Positions 14,805 to 24,362 are shown, counted from the stretch's first letter. The stretch is DNA of 32,402 nucleotides from Thermoplasmata archaeon (GCA_030038895.1 JASHQX010000157.1:1-32402); one strand, 5' to 3'. Numbers and translations are program-made. The notes: generated by a model not told the origin, from the sequence alone.

Positions 14805-16099
14805 CCCCACCTCCGTATCGCGGGCCGGCGCAGGAACTGGACGAACGGGGCGAGGGACCAGTAATCCTCCCAGTCGATCGTCGGGGCGTCCTGCCACGCA
14901 CGAGCGATCTGTTCCCGACGCAGCAGCCGGTAGAGCCGGGCGACGAGCGCCTCATCTACGGTGGGATGGCGGGTGGACGGGAGGATCGCCGGGAGCGGCG
15001 AAGGGCTCAGCGCCACGGCGCGGAATCCCCGCCGTCGGAGGTAGGGGAGGAGATCCGCCCCCTCCTCGTCCGCGAGGGAGGAGAACAGGACTACGGTGAC
15101 ACCGGGTGGGAAGTAGCGACCCAGGGAGATCGCGCATCGCTCGGACGGCGCGCTCCCCGGATAGTAGCGGGCGGAGAGGAGCGCGGTACGGATCCGATGC
15201 TGCTGGGTCCGGCCGGTGCTTAAGGGGATCGCCGCGAGGAACTCGCCGAAGATTCCGAGGCCGACCCGCGTCTTGCCGCGAAGGAACGACTGGGCAATGC
15301 CGCCGGCGGCCGCCCGCGAGATCGAAAGGAGGCGTTGATCCACGACCGGCCCCAGTGGGGTCGCCCGGGTATCGAGCAGGAGGACGAGGTCGCCGGTGCG
15401 GTCGACACGGTACTCGTTGGCGACGAGTCGGCCGGCCCTCGCGCTCGCGACCCAGTTGATGCGGCGCGGAGAGTCCTCCGGGATCGCGTCTCGAATCCCG
15501 TAGAACTCCCCTTCCGGACCGATCTGGCGGGAACGGGACTCCCCCGGCCGGACCGTCGTGCGAGGGAATTGGACGTTGCTAATGCGCAGGAGCTCGGGCG
15601 GGTACCGTTCGACGATCAGGCCAGGGAGGTCGATGGTTGCCCCGCGCTCGACGAGGCCGACCGCGTCGCGCCACGTCACCCGGGGCGGCGGCACGACCAA
15701 CGTCGTCGGCTCGCGGGCCCGCCACTCTAGGGTGAACCGGACCTCGTTAGGGGTCCGCTCGAACACGGGAGGAGCGGCCTCGTATAGACCCGGCGGGCAC
15801 GGCGTCTCGACGAACAGGTCGTTCGGGTCGATCCGGCCCGCAGCCTCGACGACCCCTTCGACATGGACGTCGGGGCCGGACCCCTCCACCGTGCGCCGGG
15901 CGATGAGACGGGGCATCCCGCGCGGGCCCGCGAGAGCGGCGGCGGGAGCGGCCAGGAGGAGCGGCAACGCGAGATAGAGGGGCACGGGGTTTCGGTCGAT
16001 CACCGCCGCGACGAGGAGGACTCCCCCCGCGCCCAGGAGAAGATACGCCCGAGGCCGCCAGCGTAATGGCTCGGCGGAGGGGCTCTCCAGCCCGTTCAC
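14801..16099 (-). CDS. DUF58 domain protein
   Basis: Two N-terminal TMs, then IGPEGEFYGIRDAIPEDSPRRINWVASARAGRLVANEYRVDRTGDLVLLLDTR: hallmark DUF58 motif. GTGA overlap with the upstream gene. Confidence 0.9.
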   Translation of the reverse strand: MNGLESPSAEPLRWRPRAYLLLGAGGVLLVAAVIDRNPVPLYLALPLLLAAPAAALAGPRGMPRLIARRTVEGSGPDVHVEGVVEAAGRIDPNDLFVETPCPPGLYEAAPPVFERTPNEVRFTLEWRAREPTTLVVPPPRVTWRDAVGLVERGATIDLPGLIVERYPPELLRISNVQFPRTTVRPGESRSRQIGPEGEFYGIRDAIPEDSPRRINWVASARAGRLVANEYRVDRTGDLVLLLDTRATPLGPVVDQRLLSISRAAAGGIAQSFLRGKTRVGLGIFGEFLAAIPLSTGRTQQHRIRTALLSARYYPGSAPSERCAISLGRYFPPGVTVVLFSSLADEEGADLLPYLRRRGFRAVALSPSPLPAILPSTRHPTVDEALVARLYRLLRREQIARAWQDAPTIDWEDYWSLAPFVQFLRRPAIRRWG

Positions 16100-16503
16100 G
16101 AGCGGGCCTCGAGGTACTCCACGCGGGCCCGAACGTACGCCCGGAAATCCTCTGGGGACATCCGGACGATTGTCTCGAGCTGCTCGAGCGACGTCGAAGG
16201 ATGGGTCGGGTCTGAGGTCGTGCGAGAGAGGCGGTCGAGAAGCGCCACCATCGATTCCCGGCCGAGCCGACCGGAAGCGAACGCCGCCCGCACCTTGTCC
16301 GACGGACCTGGTCCACTGGGGTGTGTGGTTCGAACGGGCGGATTCCATCCCCGCATCCCGACCTCAACGAAGAGGAGGGAAGCCGCGACGATCGCGGTCG
16401 CGGCCGCGACGAGGGCAAGCCCGGTATTCGACTGGGTCCAGATCGCGACCGCCGTCGCGGCCGCTGCGATCGCGACCAATCCCCAACCGAAAGGGGATCT
16501 CAT
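16096..16503 (-). CDS. Small two-TM protein in MoxR/DUF58 cluster
   Basis: MRSPFGWGLVAIAAAATAVAIWTQSNTGLALVAAATAIVAASLLFVEVGMRGW... followed by a soluble helical tail; start overlaps the upstream DUF4129 gene stop (ATGA). Confidence 0.7.
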   Translation of the reverse strand: MRSPFGWGLVAIAAAATAVAIWTQSNTGLALVAAATAIVAASLLFVEVGMRGWNPPVRTTHPSGPGPSDKVRAAFASGRLGRESMVALLDRLSRTTSDPTHPSTSLEQLETIVRMSPEDFRAYVRARVEYLEARS

Positions 16504-17393
16504 GCCGCCACCGGAGCTCGGGTAAGCTCCTGAAGCGCTTCGCGGAAGACGCCGCGCGCCCGCTCACCGTCCTCGGGCCCCAAGGGATGGGTCGAGTAGC
16601 GGGCCTCCTCGAACAGTCGGGTCAACTCTCGGGCCGTGTCGGAGCGGATGCCGAGGCGCACCAGGTGGTACCGCCGGATCTCCTCCGGCGTGTCCACCTC
16701 AACACTGCCCACCATCGCGGTCAGATGGGCCAGGACGGCGGCGTACAGCGCGAGGATCACCGTCCGGGGATCCCCGCCTTCCTCGAGCGCCCGATTCGCC
16801 CGTTCCAAGACCGCGGAAAGTTCGGCTTTCTCCTTCTCCGGATTCTTCGAAACGGAGATGCCACGCCGACGCTCGTCGAGGTACGAACGGGCGAAGGGGA
16901 CAGCCAAGGCGAGCGCGATCAGGGCGACCGCGGCGAGGACCACGAACGGGAGCCACGGCGGGAGCGAGGGAGACCAGATGCTCCCCCCGCTCCCGTAAAG
17001 ACCCGACGTATTCTGGTAGGTCTGATTCTGCCCGGTTCCGTGTCCCGTCGACGGCTGAGTCTGCGTCGTGATCGGACCTGTGAGCGAGTGCAGCACGAGG
17101 ACGAACACCACCGCCAACAGGATTCCTATCAGGACGGTGACCATCAGGCGCCCCGGCACTCGAAGCGTCGGGCCGGTCATCCGAATGTACAGCAGATAGG
17201 CGGCGTAGGCGAGGGCGGCCCCGAATAGGCCATAGGCCAGCCATCGGATAGGAAACACGATCAGCGTCGCGGGGCCCGGTGCCACTCCCGGGGAGGTGGT
17301 CGCGCCAGCGAGGAGACTTGCGGCGGCTCCTGACGCGAGCGCGACCCCGAGAACGACCAATAGAACGATAGGGGGTCGGCCCACGGTCGGCAT
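16500..17393 (-). CDS. DUF4129-type membrane protein
   Basis: Multi-TM region followed by ILALYAAVLAHLTAMVGSVEVDTPEEIRRYHLVRLGIRSDTARELTRLFEEARYSTHPLGPEDGERARGVFREALQEL: DUF4129 C-terminal pattern (T..E......L....LT.LFEEARYS.H). Confidence 0.8.
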   Translation of the reverse strand: MPTVGRPPIVLLVVLGVALASGAAASLLAGATTSPGVAPGPATLIVFPIRWLAYGLFGAALAYAAYLLYIRMTGPTLRVPGRLMVTVLIGILLAVVFVLVLHSLTGPITTQTQPSTGHGTGQNQTYQNTSGLYGSGGSIWSPSLPPWLPFVVLAAVALIALALAVPFARSYLDERRRGISVSKNPEKEKAELSAVLERANRALEEGGDPRTVILALYAAVLAHLTAMVGSVEVDTPEEIRRYHLVRLGIRSDTARELTRLFEEARYSTHPLGPEDGERARGVFREALQELTRAPVAA

Positions 17394-17543
17394 CGCTCCT
17401 TCCCTTCGACCGCCGGGAGGAGTAAGTGAACCGCGCACGATAAACCTGCCAGGGAACGAGGCCAGAATCCCCCATTTGCCGGACCGGGGGTAGGAGGGAT
17501 TTCTCGACCCAAATCGGCAGGGCAACCGGAATGATCCCCCGGG

Positions 17544-18473
17544 CTAGGGAGAGGCGCTCCCGGAAGGCGCCCCGGGCCCTGTCGGAGGCGGAACCGATTG
17601 AGCGGATCCGGGGGACTTCGACAGGAGGTAGAAGCTTCGACGCTCGTGTTCCGGAGCGAGGACGGCGAAGTCTTCGACCGAGTACCCGGTGTCGAAGGCG
17701 ATCCGGAACGCGTCTCGCACGGCGTGCCGCCATCGCCGGACCGACGCGGGCTCGTGTTCGCGAATCGACTCGAGGTCGAACGGAATCTCGAGATGAGCAC
17801 TCGGTTCGCTCGTCTCCTGGACCGACGTCGGGACCCGGAGACCGCTCTCGCCGGGCTCGGTCTCAATCAACGGCGTCGACTTCCGCCAGAGCTCCCGCAC
17901 CTCCTCCGACGATGGGGGCCCCCCGGCCATCCTCGCGGCGACGCGATCGGAGTTGATCGACCAAACCACCCGCAGGCGGTCGGTCTCCATCCCCGCGTTG
18001 GCCGTGTCGGCCAGCTGGCCGTAGTAGTGGGGGAAGTACCGGTCCGGCCGCGCCCCAAGGCGCCGGACGAGGAGCGAAGCGGCCCGGCTCTGGAGCGGGT
18101 CGAACGTCTCCCGGATCTCGGGGAGGCCGAGCTTCAGGACCTCGTCGCGCTGGAACGCCTTCAACCGGAAGCCGAGGTGATGGTTCTGGTACTCGGGCCG
18201 GACGACCGTGAGGTGCGAATAGTGGTAGAGGGTCGTCCCGTCCCAGCCGAGGAGCGACACGGCGGTCCCCGCGAGGTAGATGTCCGCGAACGCGCCGAGG
18301 ACGAGCCCGCCGTTGTCCTGAAGCGCCCGCATCAGCGCCGGAGGGACTCCTCCCGCCGCCGAGGAACCCCACACGGCCTCGCAGAGCTCCCCGACCTGCC
18401 GGAATTCTTCGGGTTTCTCCAGCCGACGGAACCGGAATGCCTCGACCGCAGGGCGGGACCGTTCGGCGGCCAC
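17544..18473 (-). CDS. GNAT superfamily predicted acetyltransferase (COG3375-like)
   Basis: FRRLEKPEEFRQVGELCEAVWG...GGLVLGAF...YHYSHLTVVRPEYQNHHLGFRLKAFQRDEVLKLGLPEIRETFDPLQSRAASLLVRRLGA. Confidence 0.75.
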   Translation of the reverse strand: MAAERSRPAVEAFRFRRLEKPEEFRQVGELCEAVWGSSAAGGVPPALMRALQDNGGLVLGAFADIYLAGTAVSLLGWDGTTLYHYSHLTVVRPEYQNHHLGFRLKAFQRDEVLKLGLPEIRETFDPLQSRAASLLVRRLGARPDRYFPHYYGQLADTANAGMETDRLRVVWSINSDRVAARMAGGPPSSEEVRELWRKSTPLIETEPGESGLRVPTSVQETSEPSAHLEIPFDLESIREHEPASVRRWRHAVRDAFRIAFDTGYSVEDFAVLAPEHERRSFYLLSKSPGSAQSVPPPTGPGAPSGSASP

Positions 18474-18517
18474 GGCCGTTCACCGGCCCGCGCTACTTAA
18501 CACGGATGACCGCGACG

Positions 18518-18943
18518 TCAGTGTCGGAGCCGGAACTCCGCGCGCTTGGACTCGTAGCGCGCCTCGTCCGCCGGCGTGAGGTCCCAGAGCAGGTCCTCGA
18601 GCTCGGGAATGTTCCGGAGGAACTCGGCCTTGCTCTTGGTCACCATGAGGTGCTCGAACTTACGCCGCGCCGTGAAGTACGACCCTACCAGATACGCGCC
18701 CACGATCGAGACGATCGGTCCGACGATGACGAAGACGAGGTTGTAGTTCGCGCTCGGCTGATCCGTCACGGTATTGATCGCGTTGAATGGGTACGAGCTG
18801 GAGAGCGGTGTGAAGTACCCGACCGCGAGGATCGTGAGCAGCACCCCGACCGCGAAGACGAAGATCGAGACCGATGCGCGGTAGGTCCGGAGAGCATGTC
18901 GGAAGCGGCGGCCCAGCGGGATCTTCTCTTCATCCTCGGGCAT
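18518..18943 (-). CDS. Two-TM membrane protein (possibly DUF3198-like)
   Basis: Two clear TM segments (SIFVFAVGVLLTILAVGYFTPL; LVFVIVGPIVSIVGAYLVGSYF), then a soluble tail FEHLMVTKSKAEFLRNIPELEDLLWDLTP. Family suggestion is from memory only. Confidence 0.6.
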   Translation of the reverse strand: MPEDEEKIPLGRRFRHALRTYRASVSIFVFAVGVLLTILAVGYFTPLSSSYPFNAINTVTDQPSANYNLVFVIVGPIVSIVGAYLVGSYFTARRKFEHLMVTKSKAEFLRNIPELEDLLWDLTPADEARYESKRAEFRLRH

Positions 18944-18986
18944 TCGGAGCGCGCCATGCGGCTCGGGTTAAAGGTCCTTTGACCCG

Positions 18987-19778
18987 TCACTTCTCCCGGT
19001 CTGGGCCCTCGCTGGTCGAGGGGATCGGTCGATCCGTCCGCGCGTAGCGAGTTCCCTCCCGGGAGGGGGGGCCGCCGGGTCCCTTCCCCGGAGCCGGAAT
19101 CGCGGCGAGGAGAGGTCGCAGTCGTTGGTAGACGAGAACGGCCCCGATGAGCGCGACGAGCGCCGCGGCGAACGCGATGGCCAAGCCCGACGCCGCTCCC
19201 AGGCCGAGGAGGAAGAACCCTATCGCGCCGAAGATCGCCCCCGAGACCGGTCCGCCCCCCACCCGTCCGCTCCCCGGCCGCGACCGCACCGACAGGAGCG
19301 CTCCCGCGGCCTCGAGCCCGACCACGGCGACCGAGTCGATCAGAACGAGGGCGATCCCGAGGGCCGAGAGGCCGGTGACGGAGACGTACTCCGACACGAG
19401 CGCCAGTGAGATGATTCCGCCGATCGCCACTCGGTACCCGAGGGCGTAGAACGGACCGCTCTCGTCCCGCCCCCAGAACCGCGTCCTCAGAAGGGCCCAC
19501 TGCGCGACCTCGGTCCCGCCGATGAGGAGCGCGAGAAAGAGGAGGGCGCCCGGGAGGGCCAGGCTCGCCATCGAGATGACGAAGAGCACGTAGGCGACGG
19601 CCAGCGGCACACCGACGAACAGGCCGGCCGTGTACGCGAACAGCTCGCGACGCTCGTCAAAGAGGGTCGCGGGGACCTGAGGAGTGGCGTATCGGCCAAT
19701 CTCCCAGTAGACGAACCCTCCCGATAGTGCGACCCCAACGAGCGCCCCGATGGAGAGCGAGAGGCTGCCTGAGATCAT
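18987..19778 (-). CDS. Multi-TM membrane protein, unknown function
   Basis: 263 aa with multiple hydrophobic helices; ATG overlaps the trmI stop (ATGA), implying co-translation. Confidence 0.75.
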   Translation of the reverse strand: MISGSLSLSIGALVGVALSGGFVYWEIGRYATPQVPATLFDERRELFAYTAGLFVGVPLAVAYVLFVISMASLALPGALLFLALLIGGTEVAQWALLRTRFWGRDESGPFYALGYRVAIGGIISLALVSEYVSVTGLSALGIALVLIDSVAVVGLEAAGALLSVRSRPGSGRVGGGPVSGAIFGAIGFFLLGLGAASGLAIAFAAALVALIGAVLVYQRLRPLLAAIPAPGKGPGGPPSREGTRYARTDRPIPSTSEGPDREK

Positions 19779-20551
19779 CGGTCATCCACCTTGCGCCCCG
19801 CGGCCAGGAACCCGGTGTGACCGAGCATTTCGAACTCGGGGCGCGTCCCACCCTCTCCCACATGAAGCCCCCGTTCAAGGACCTCGAACGCTCGAACCTC
19901 GTCGAACCGTAGCTCCCTGAGCGCTCGCACCGTGCGTTCGAGCTGGTTGTAGGTCGGGGTATACGTCGCCACGAATCCCCCCGGTCGTAGCGCGAATCGT
20001 GCCGACGCAAGGACCGCCCAAGGCTCCGGAAGGTCCAGGACCACGCTCGAGAGATCGGCGAGGTCGATCCCATCGGCGACGACATCTCGCTCCCGGAATG
20101 TCACGCGATCGAGGAGTCCGGCGCGTTCGACGTTCGCCCGCGCGTTCGCGAGAAAGTCCGTGCGACGGTCGAACGAGGTCACGTGCCCGGTCGCTCCCAC
20201 GGCGAAGGCGAGGGCGATCGTCAAGGCCCCGCTACCGGATCCCGCCTCCGCCACCTGGCCTCCGGGTCCGACTCCCCCGAGGTAGAGGAGGTGGACGGCG
20301 TCCTTGGCGATTACGATCTGAGCCCCTCGATGGATGCCCGAGAGAAGGTCGGAGAGGGAAGGGCGGAAGAGCCTGCAAGTGACCCCGGACCAGACGACCG
20401 AGCGGCCGACCGGCTGGCCGATCTCCCCCGAGAGGTCAATGACACCTTCGGACCCCACCGCCTGGGGTCCCGTGACCAGCCGGACGAGGATCGGGTCCGA
20501 GTCCGGCCGGTGCAGAATGGCGGTATCCCCCTCAGTCCATCGGTCCGTCAT
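19775..20551 (-). CDS. trmI: tRNA (adenine-N1)-methyltransferase, TrmI family
   Basis: RGAQIVIAKDAVHLLYLGGVGPGGQVAEAGSGSGALTIALAFAVGATGHVTSFDRRTDFLANARANVE...VVLDLPEPWAVL: TrmI motifs. Confidence 0.9.
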   Translation of the reverse strand: MTDRWTEGDTAILHRPDSDPILVRLVTGPQAVGSEGVIDLSGEIGQPVGRSVVWSGVTCRLFRPSLSDLLSGIHRGAQIVIAKDAVHLLYLGGVGPGGQVAEAGSGSGALTIALAFAVGATGHVTSFDRRTDFLANARANVERAGLLDRVTFRERDVVADGIDLADLSSVVLDLPEPWAVLASARFALRPGGFVATYTPTYNQLERTVRALRELRFDEVRAFEVLERGLHVGEGGTRPEFEMLGHTGFLAAGRKVDDR

Positions 20552-20709
20552 TCAACCCTCCAAAAACGTCGGCGCCCCAGGAGTACAAATCACCTCCCAC
20601 GTGGCGGTTCGGGCGGACTCCGGACCGTCCGGGTCAAGTGGAGCGGCCCGAGACCCCCTTGAGGGTGACGGCCGTGCAACGTTCAAGTCAGCCCTCGGAC
20701 TGAGCGGCC

Positions 20710-21534
20710 ATGCCCGAGCGCTCGATGGCCGAGTTCGATCGGATCGCCCCTGTCTACGATGAGACGCGCGGCGCGCTATCGCCGACGGCGCTCGGGGCAC
20801 TCCGAGAAGCGCTGACCCGGGCCGGAGCGAAGACGGTGCTTGAGGTTGGTGTCGGAACGGGTCGGGTCTCTCTCCCGCTCCAAGAGCTCGGATGGCGGGT
20901 CATCGGAGTGGATGTGTCGACGGGAATGCTCGCACAGGCCCGAAAGAAGGGCCTCGAGGGTCTGGTTCGAGCGGACGTCGAGCATCTGCCATTCTCCGAC
21001 GCGACGTTCGATTGCACGGTCCTCGCTCATGTGCTCCACATCTTCGAGGATGCCTCGGCGGCGCTGCGCGAGACGGCGAGGGTCACCCGGGGTCGAGTCG
21101 TAGCGTTCCTCCGATCCCCTTCGGCCTTCCCCCGCCCGACCGAGCGACGGCGGCAGGCCTGGGCCTATCTCCAGGAGCTCCGGGCGCGGTACGGACTGCC
21201 CACCCCGGTGATCCCTCGACGGTGGTGGCGCGAGCCGGCGCTCTTGAAGAATGCTCCCCCTGTCGAGCTCATCGAGCTCAAGGATTCCCGCCCGTCGCGC
21301 TCGGTCGAGGAGTGGATTTCGGGCATCGAGAAGCGGGCGTATCCAGGATTCGCGGACCTCCCAGACGGCGCCCTCCGGGAGATCGTCCGCGAACTCAGGG
21401 CCCGTGCTCGCGACTTTCCCCCGCCGACACCTCGATCGGAGCGATTGGCCGTGTGGAACTCCGAACAGCTGAGGAACCTTCCCCCTTTGAATCCCGATGA
21501 ACCTGTCGGTGGCCCCGGTCTGGAGCCCAAGTAG
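20710..21534 (+). CDS. Class I SAM-dependent methyltransferase (type 11)
   Basis: MAEFDRIAPVYDETRG...VLEVGVGTGRVSLPLQELGWRVIGVDVSTGMLAQARKKG...DVEHLPFSDATFDCTVLAHVLHIFED. Alternative start 20725. Confidence 0.88.
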   Translation: MPERSMAEFDRIAPVYDETRGALSPTALGALREALTRAGAKTVLEVGVGTGRVSLPLQELGWRVIGVDVSTGMLAQARKKGLEGLVRADVEHLPFSDATFDCTVLAHVLHIFEDASAALRETARVTRGRVVAFLRSPSAFPRPTERRRQAWAYLQELRARYGLPTPVIPRRWWREPALLKNAPPVELIELKDSRPSRSVEEWISGIEKRAYPGFADLPDGALREIVRELRARARDFPPPTPRSERLAVWNSEQLRNLPPLNPDEPVGGPGLEPK

Positions 21535-21625
21535 AGTTCGCCGGCCAATCCCGGCCGGGGCGCACGGCCGGTACGGTGGGGCCCAGGCTCGTGACCGGCC
21601 CGCGAGCTTCCGTGGATCGGTCGTC

Positions 21626-22183
21626 CTACCCGCTCGAGGGAGATGTGGCGTTCCAGCGCGCGAGAGAAAGGCTCAGCCGGTGCTCATCGCTCCAGCCCCC
21701 CTTGAAGTGGTCCGCCTTCACCTCGGTCCCGACATGTTCGAATCCCAGTCGATGGAGGAGTCGGAGGGATCGGTCATTTCGGCGGTCGACGAGGGCCTCC
21801 ACATGCCGGATCCCCTGTCTCGAGAAGAGCCAGTCCACGAGCGCGCGAACGCCCTCCTGCGCGTAGCCCTGGCCCCAGAGATCCGGGCTCAGCACATAGG
21901 CAATCAGCGCGCGCGCCTCCGTTGGGAAGATCGTCGCCTGCAACGTTCCGACAGCTTTCCCTTCGGCTCTCGTCCGGACCGTCCAATTGATCCAGACCTC
22001 GCGCGCCGGCCGTTCGGGGCCCCGCGTCCACCGCTCGAACCGGCTTCGGAGAACATCGACGCTAGGAGGAGGATCCTCGGGGAGGAAAGCGTAGATCCTT
22101 GGGTCGCGCAGCACGGCGTAGAGTTCGGGCGCGTCGCCGGTTCGCAGGGGTTCGATCAGTAATCGTCGGGTGGAGAGCGTGAC
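21626..22183 (-). CDS. GNAT family acetyltransferase (RimJ/RimL-like)
   Basis: LSTRRLLIEPLRTGDAPELYAVLRDPRIYAFLPEDPP...AYVLSPDLWGQGYAQEGVRALVDWLF...HVEALVDRRNDRSLRLLHRLGFEHVG. GTG start chosen at 22183 from a longer ORF. Confidence 0.85.
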   Translation of the reverse strand, partial: VTLSTRRLLIEPLRTGDAPELYAVLRDPRIYAFLPEDPPPSVDVLRSRFERWTRGPERPAREVWINWTVRTRAEGKAVGTLQATIFPTEARALIAYVLSPDLWGQGYAQEGVRALVDWLFSRQGIRHVEALVDRRNDRSLRLLHRLGFEHVGTEVKADHFKGGWSDEHRLSLSLARWNATSPSSG

Positions 22184-22310
22184 TTCGGTTCCGGTTCCGG
22201 GATCGGGCACCGGGGAGACGAGAGACCTGTCGGGAGATGATCCATTCCCCTTGCGCCCACCTCCCTCGGGCGGTCTTTCCCGGGGTCGTTCACCACGGAG
22301 GGCCATCGAG

Positions 22311-22318
22311 TTTAGATA
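22311..22318 (+). promoter_or_regulatory. Putative TATA box for tRNA-Gly
   Basis: tttagata about 25-32 nt upstream of the tRNA 5' end. Confidence 0.55.
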
Positions 22319-22342
22319 GGTCGGGGGATGGCCCCCGCCGCT

Positions 22343-22416
22343 GCGGGCATAGTGTAGTCTGGTTATCACATAGGCTTGCCAAGCCTATAACCCGGGTTCA
22401 AATCCCGGTGCCCGCA
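22343..22416 (+). tRNA. tRNA-Gly (anticodon GCC)
   Basis: gcgggca...tgcccgc acceptor pairing; anticodon arm taggc-ttGCCaa-gccta; T-arm ccggg-ttcaaat-cccgg; discriminator A. Confidence 0.95.
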
Positions 22417-22430
22417 TCCTCGCAACGTTC

Positions 22431-23918
22431 ATGACCGGGGCGGTCGCCTCCGCGCACCCCCTGAGTACCCGCGTCGGACAGTCGATCTTGGCCGAGGGCG
22501 GGAATGCCTACGACGCGACCGTAGCGGTGAGCGCCGCCCTGACGGTCGTCCAGCCGCACATGAACGGACTCGGATCCGATTTCTTCGCCGTGGTCGACGA
22601 CGACGGGGTACGGTCGATCAACGGCAGTGGGTGGGCCGCCGCCGACGCGACCGTCGAGGTCTTCCGTAGCAAGGGGCTGGGCTCGATCCCGGCCTTCGGC
22701 CCCCTTTCGTCGTTCATGGTGCCGGGCCTTGTGGGGGTTTGGTCCCTCCTCGCCCGACGAACGACGCGTCCGTTTCGGGATCTGATTGCCCCGGCCGTGC
22801 GCTTGGCTCGGGTGGGTTTCCCGGCGACTCCCTCCATCGCACGTGCCGTGGCGGAGACTCTCGCCCATTCGGACGACGACTGGAAGGCGATCTACGCCGG
22901 CCTCCGCCCCGGGGTGACCTTACGCCAGCCCGCGCTCGCGCGAACCTTGGAGGCGATCGGGTCGGACGAGGGGGAATCGTTCTACCATGGAGCGATCGCA
23001 CGGCAGATCGAGCGCGATATGCGCGCCAAGGGGGGCCTCCTCCGGGCCGCGGATCTCGAAGGGTACCAGGCTGAGTGGACGAGTCCCCTCCGCGTCCGAT
23101 ACCGCGGGTACGATGTCTATGCTCCCCCGCCGAACAGCCAGGGCGCGACCGCTCTGATCTGGCTCAACCTCCTCAACCGGGACGAGCTCTCCGGCGTCCC
23201 CGAGCCGGCGTACGTGGCGACGCTCCTCCGCTCCATGGAGGTCGCGTACCGCTACCGGTCCCGGTACATCGCGGATCCCCGGGTCGTTGAGTTCCCAAAG
23301 GAGCTGCTCGCGGAATCGTACCGGTACGAAGAGAATGACCGATGGGTCCCGCCGAAGGTTCCCGGAGGTGGGGACACGACCGCGTTCTCGGTCTTCGATG
23401 GGAAAATCGGCGTGAGCGCGATCCAGAGCAATTACAGGGAGTTCGGTTCGGGTCAGACGGTTCACTCCACCGGGATCAACCTCAACGACCGTGGGTCGTA
23501 CTTCACGCTCGATCCGAGCCACCACAATGCGGTCGGTCCGGGACGGCGGACGTTCCATACGCTGATGGCGCTGGTAGTCCTCGGACCTGGCCGACGCCTT
23601 CTGCTGGGTTCCATGGGAGGGGACGTCCAGCCCCAGGTGAACGTCCAGGTCCTCACCCGTCTATTGGACCGGGGCGAGTCGATCTCGAGCGCGATCTCGG
23701 CTCCTCGGTTCGCCTGGCCGGCGACGATCTATGGCGGGGCTGACCTCATCGCGGAGGAAGGTCTCGAGATCTCGGGTGCGCGACTCGAGACGGTCGACCG
23801 TTCGCTCTTTGGCCACGCTCACGCCATCGATTGCCGCGAGCGGATCGAGGTGGGGATCGATCCACGGGGAGATGGACTCGTGCCGACCCCCCTTGATGGG
23901 GATTTCCGTCCCGGCTGA
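22431..23918 (+). CDS. ggt: Gamma-glutamyltransferase family protein
   Basis: MTGAVASAHPLSTRVGQSILAEGGNAYDATVAVSAALTVVQPHMNGLGSDFFAVV...GGGDTTAFSVFDGKIGVSAIQSNYREFGSGQTVHSTGINLNDRG; catalytic Thr context DTTAFSV. Confidence 0.92.
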   Translation: MTGAVASAHPLSTRVGQSILAEGGNAYDATVAVSAALTVVQPHMNGLGSDFFAVVDDDGVRSINGSGWAAADATVEVFRSKGLGSIPAFGPLSSFMVPGLVGVWSLLARRTTRPFRDLIAPAVRLARVGFPATPSIARAVAETLAHSDDDWKAIYAGLRPGVTLRQPALARTLEAIGSDEGESFYHGAIARQIERDMRAKGGLLRAADLEGYQAEWTSPLRVRYRGYDVYAPPPNSQGATALIWLNLLNRDELSGVPEPAYVATLLRSMEVAYRYRSRYIADPRVVEFPKELLAESYRYEENDRWVPPKVPGGGDTTAFSVFDGKIGVSAIQSNYREFGSGQTVHSTGINLNDRGSYFTLDPSHHNAVGPGRRTFHTLMALVVLGPGRRLLLGSMGGDVQPQVNVQVLTRLLDRGESISSAISAPRFAWPATIYGGADLIAEEGLEISGARLETVDRSLFGHAHAIDCRERIEVGIDPRGDGLVPTPLDGDFRPG

Positions 23919-23951
23919 GGGTCGCTGGACCCACAGTTGAGGGTTGAGGGT

Positions 23952-24362
23952 TCAGGGCTTCCAGGACCGAGGCGGGGGCGACGACTGCCAGCAGGTCAGG
24001 ATCGGCCCGCCCGGGATCTGGACGGTGAAGAAGGCGCCGAGACCCGGGGCATCGACCCGGGGAAGGATGATCGTACCACCGGCGCCTCGGGCGCGCTCGA
24101 GGGTCGAACCGAGGTCCGCGACCCGCACTCGGCTGATCCGCTCGGGAGGTTGACGCGTCGGGACGCGATGCAGACGCCCTTCGTTCCCTTCCATCGTCTG
24201 GAAGGCCACGCCGTCCTCCGTGCCCGCCGGCTGCGTCGCGAAGTTCCACCCAAAGACGGTCTCGAGGAACTTCCGGGTCGAGACCGGATCGTCGCTCGAG
24301 AGCTCGAGGAGCGTCGGGGTGCCTTTCCGCGGCGGCTCGGCCGGAGCCTCCTCTTCCGTCAT
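23952..24362 (-). CDS. VOC (glyoxalase/dioxygenase) superfamily protein
   Basis: LLELSSDDPVSTRKFLETVFGWNF...GGTIILPRVDAPGLGAFFTVQIPGGPILTCWQ: VOC pattern. Confidence 0.85.
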   Translation of the reverse strand: MTEEEAPAEPPRKGTPTLLELSSDDPVSTRKFLETVFGWNFATQPAGTEDGVAFQTMEGNEGRLHRVPTRQPPERISRVRVADLGSTLERARGAGGTIILPRVDAPGLGAFFTVQIPGGPILTCWQSSPPPRSWKP

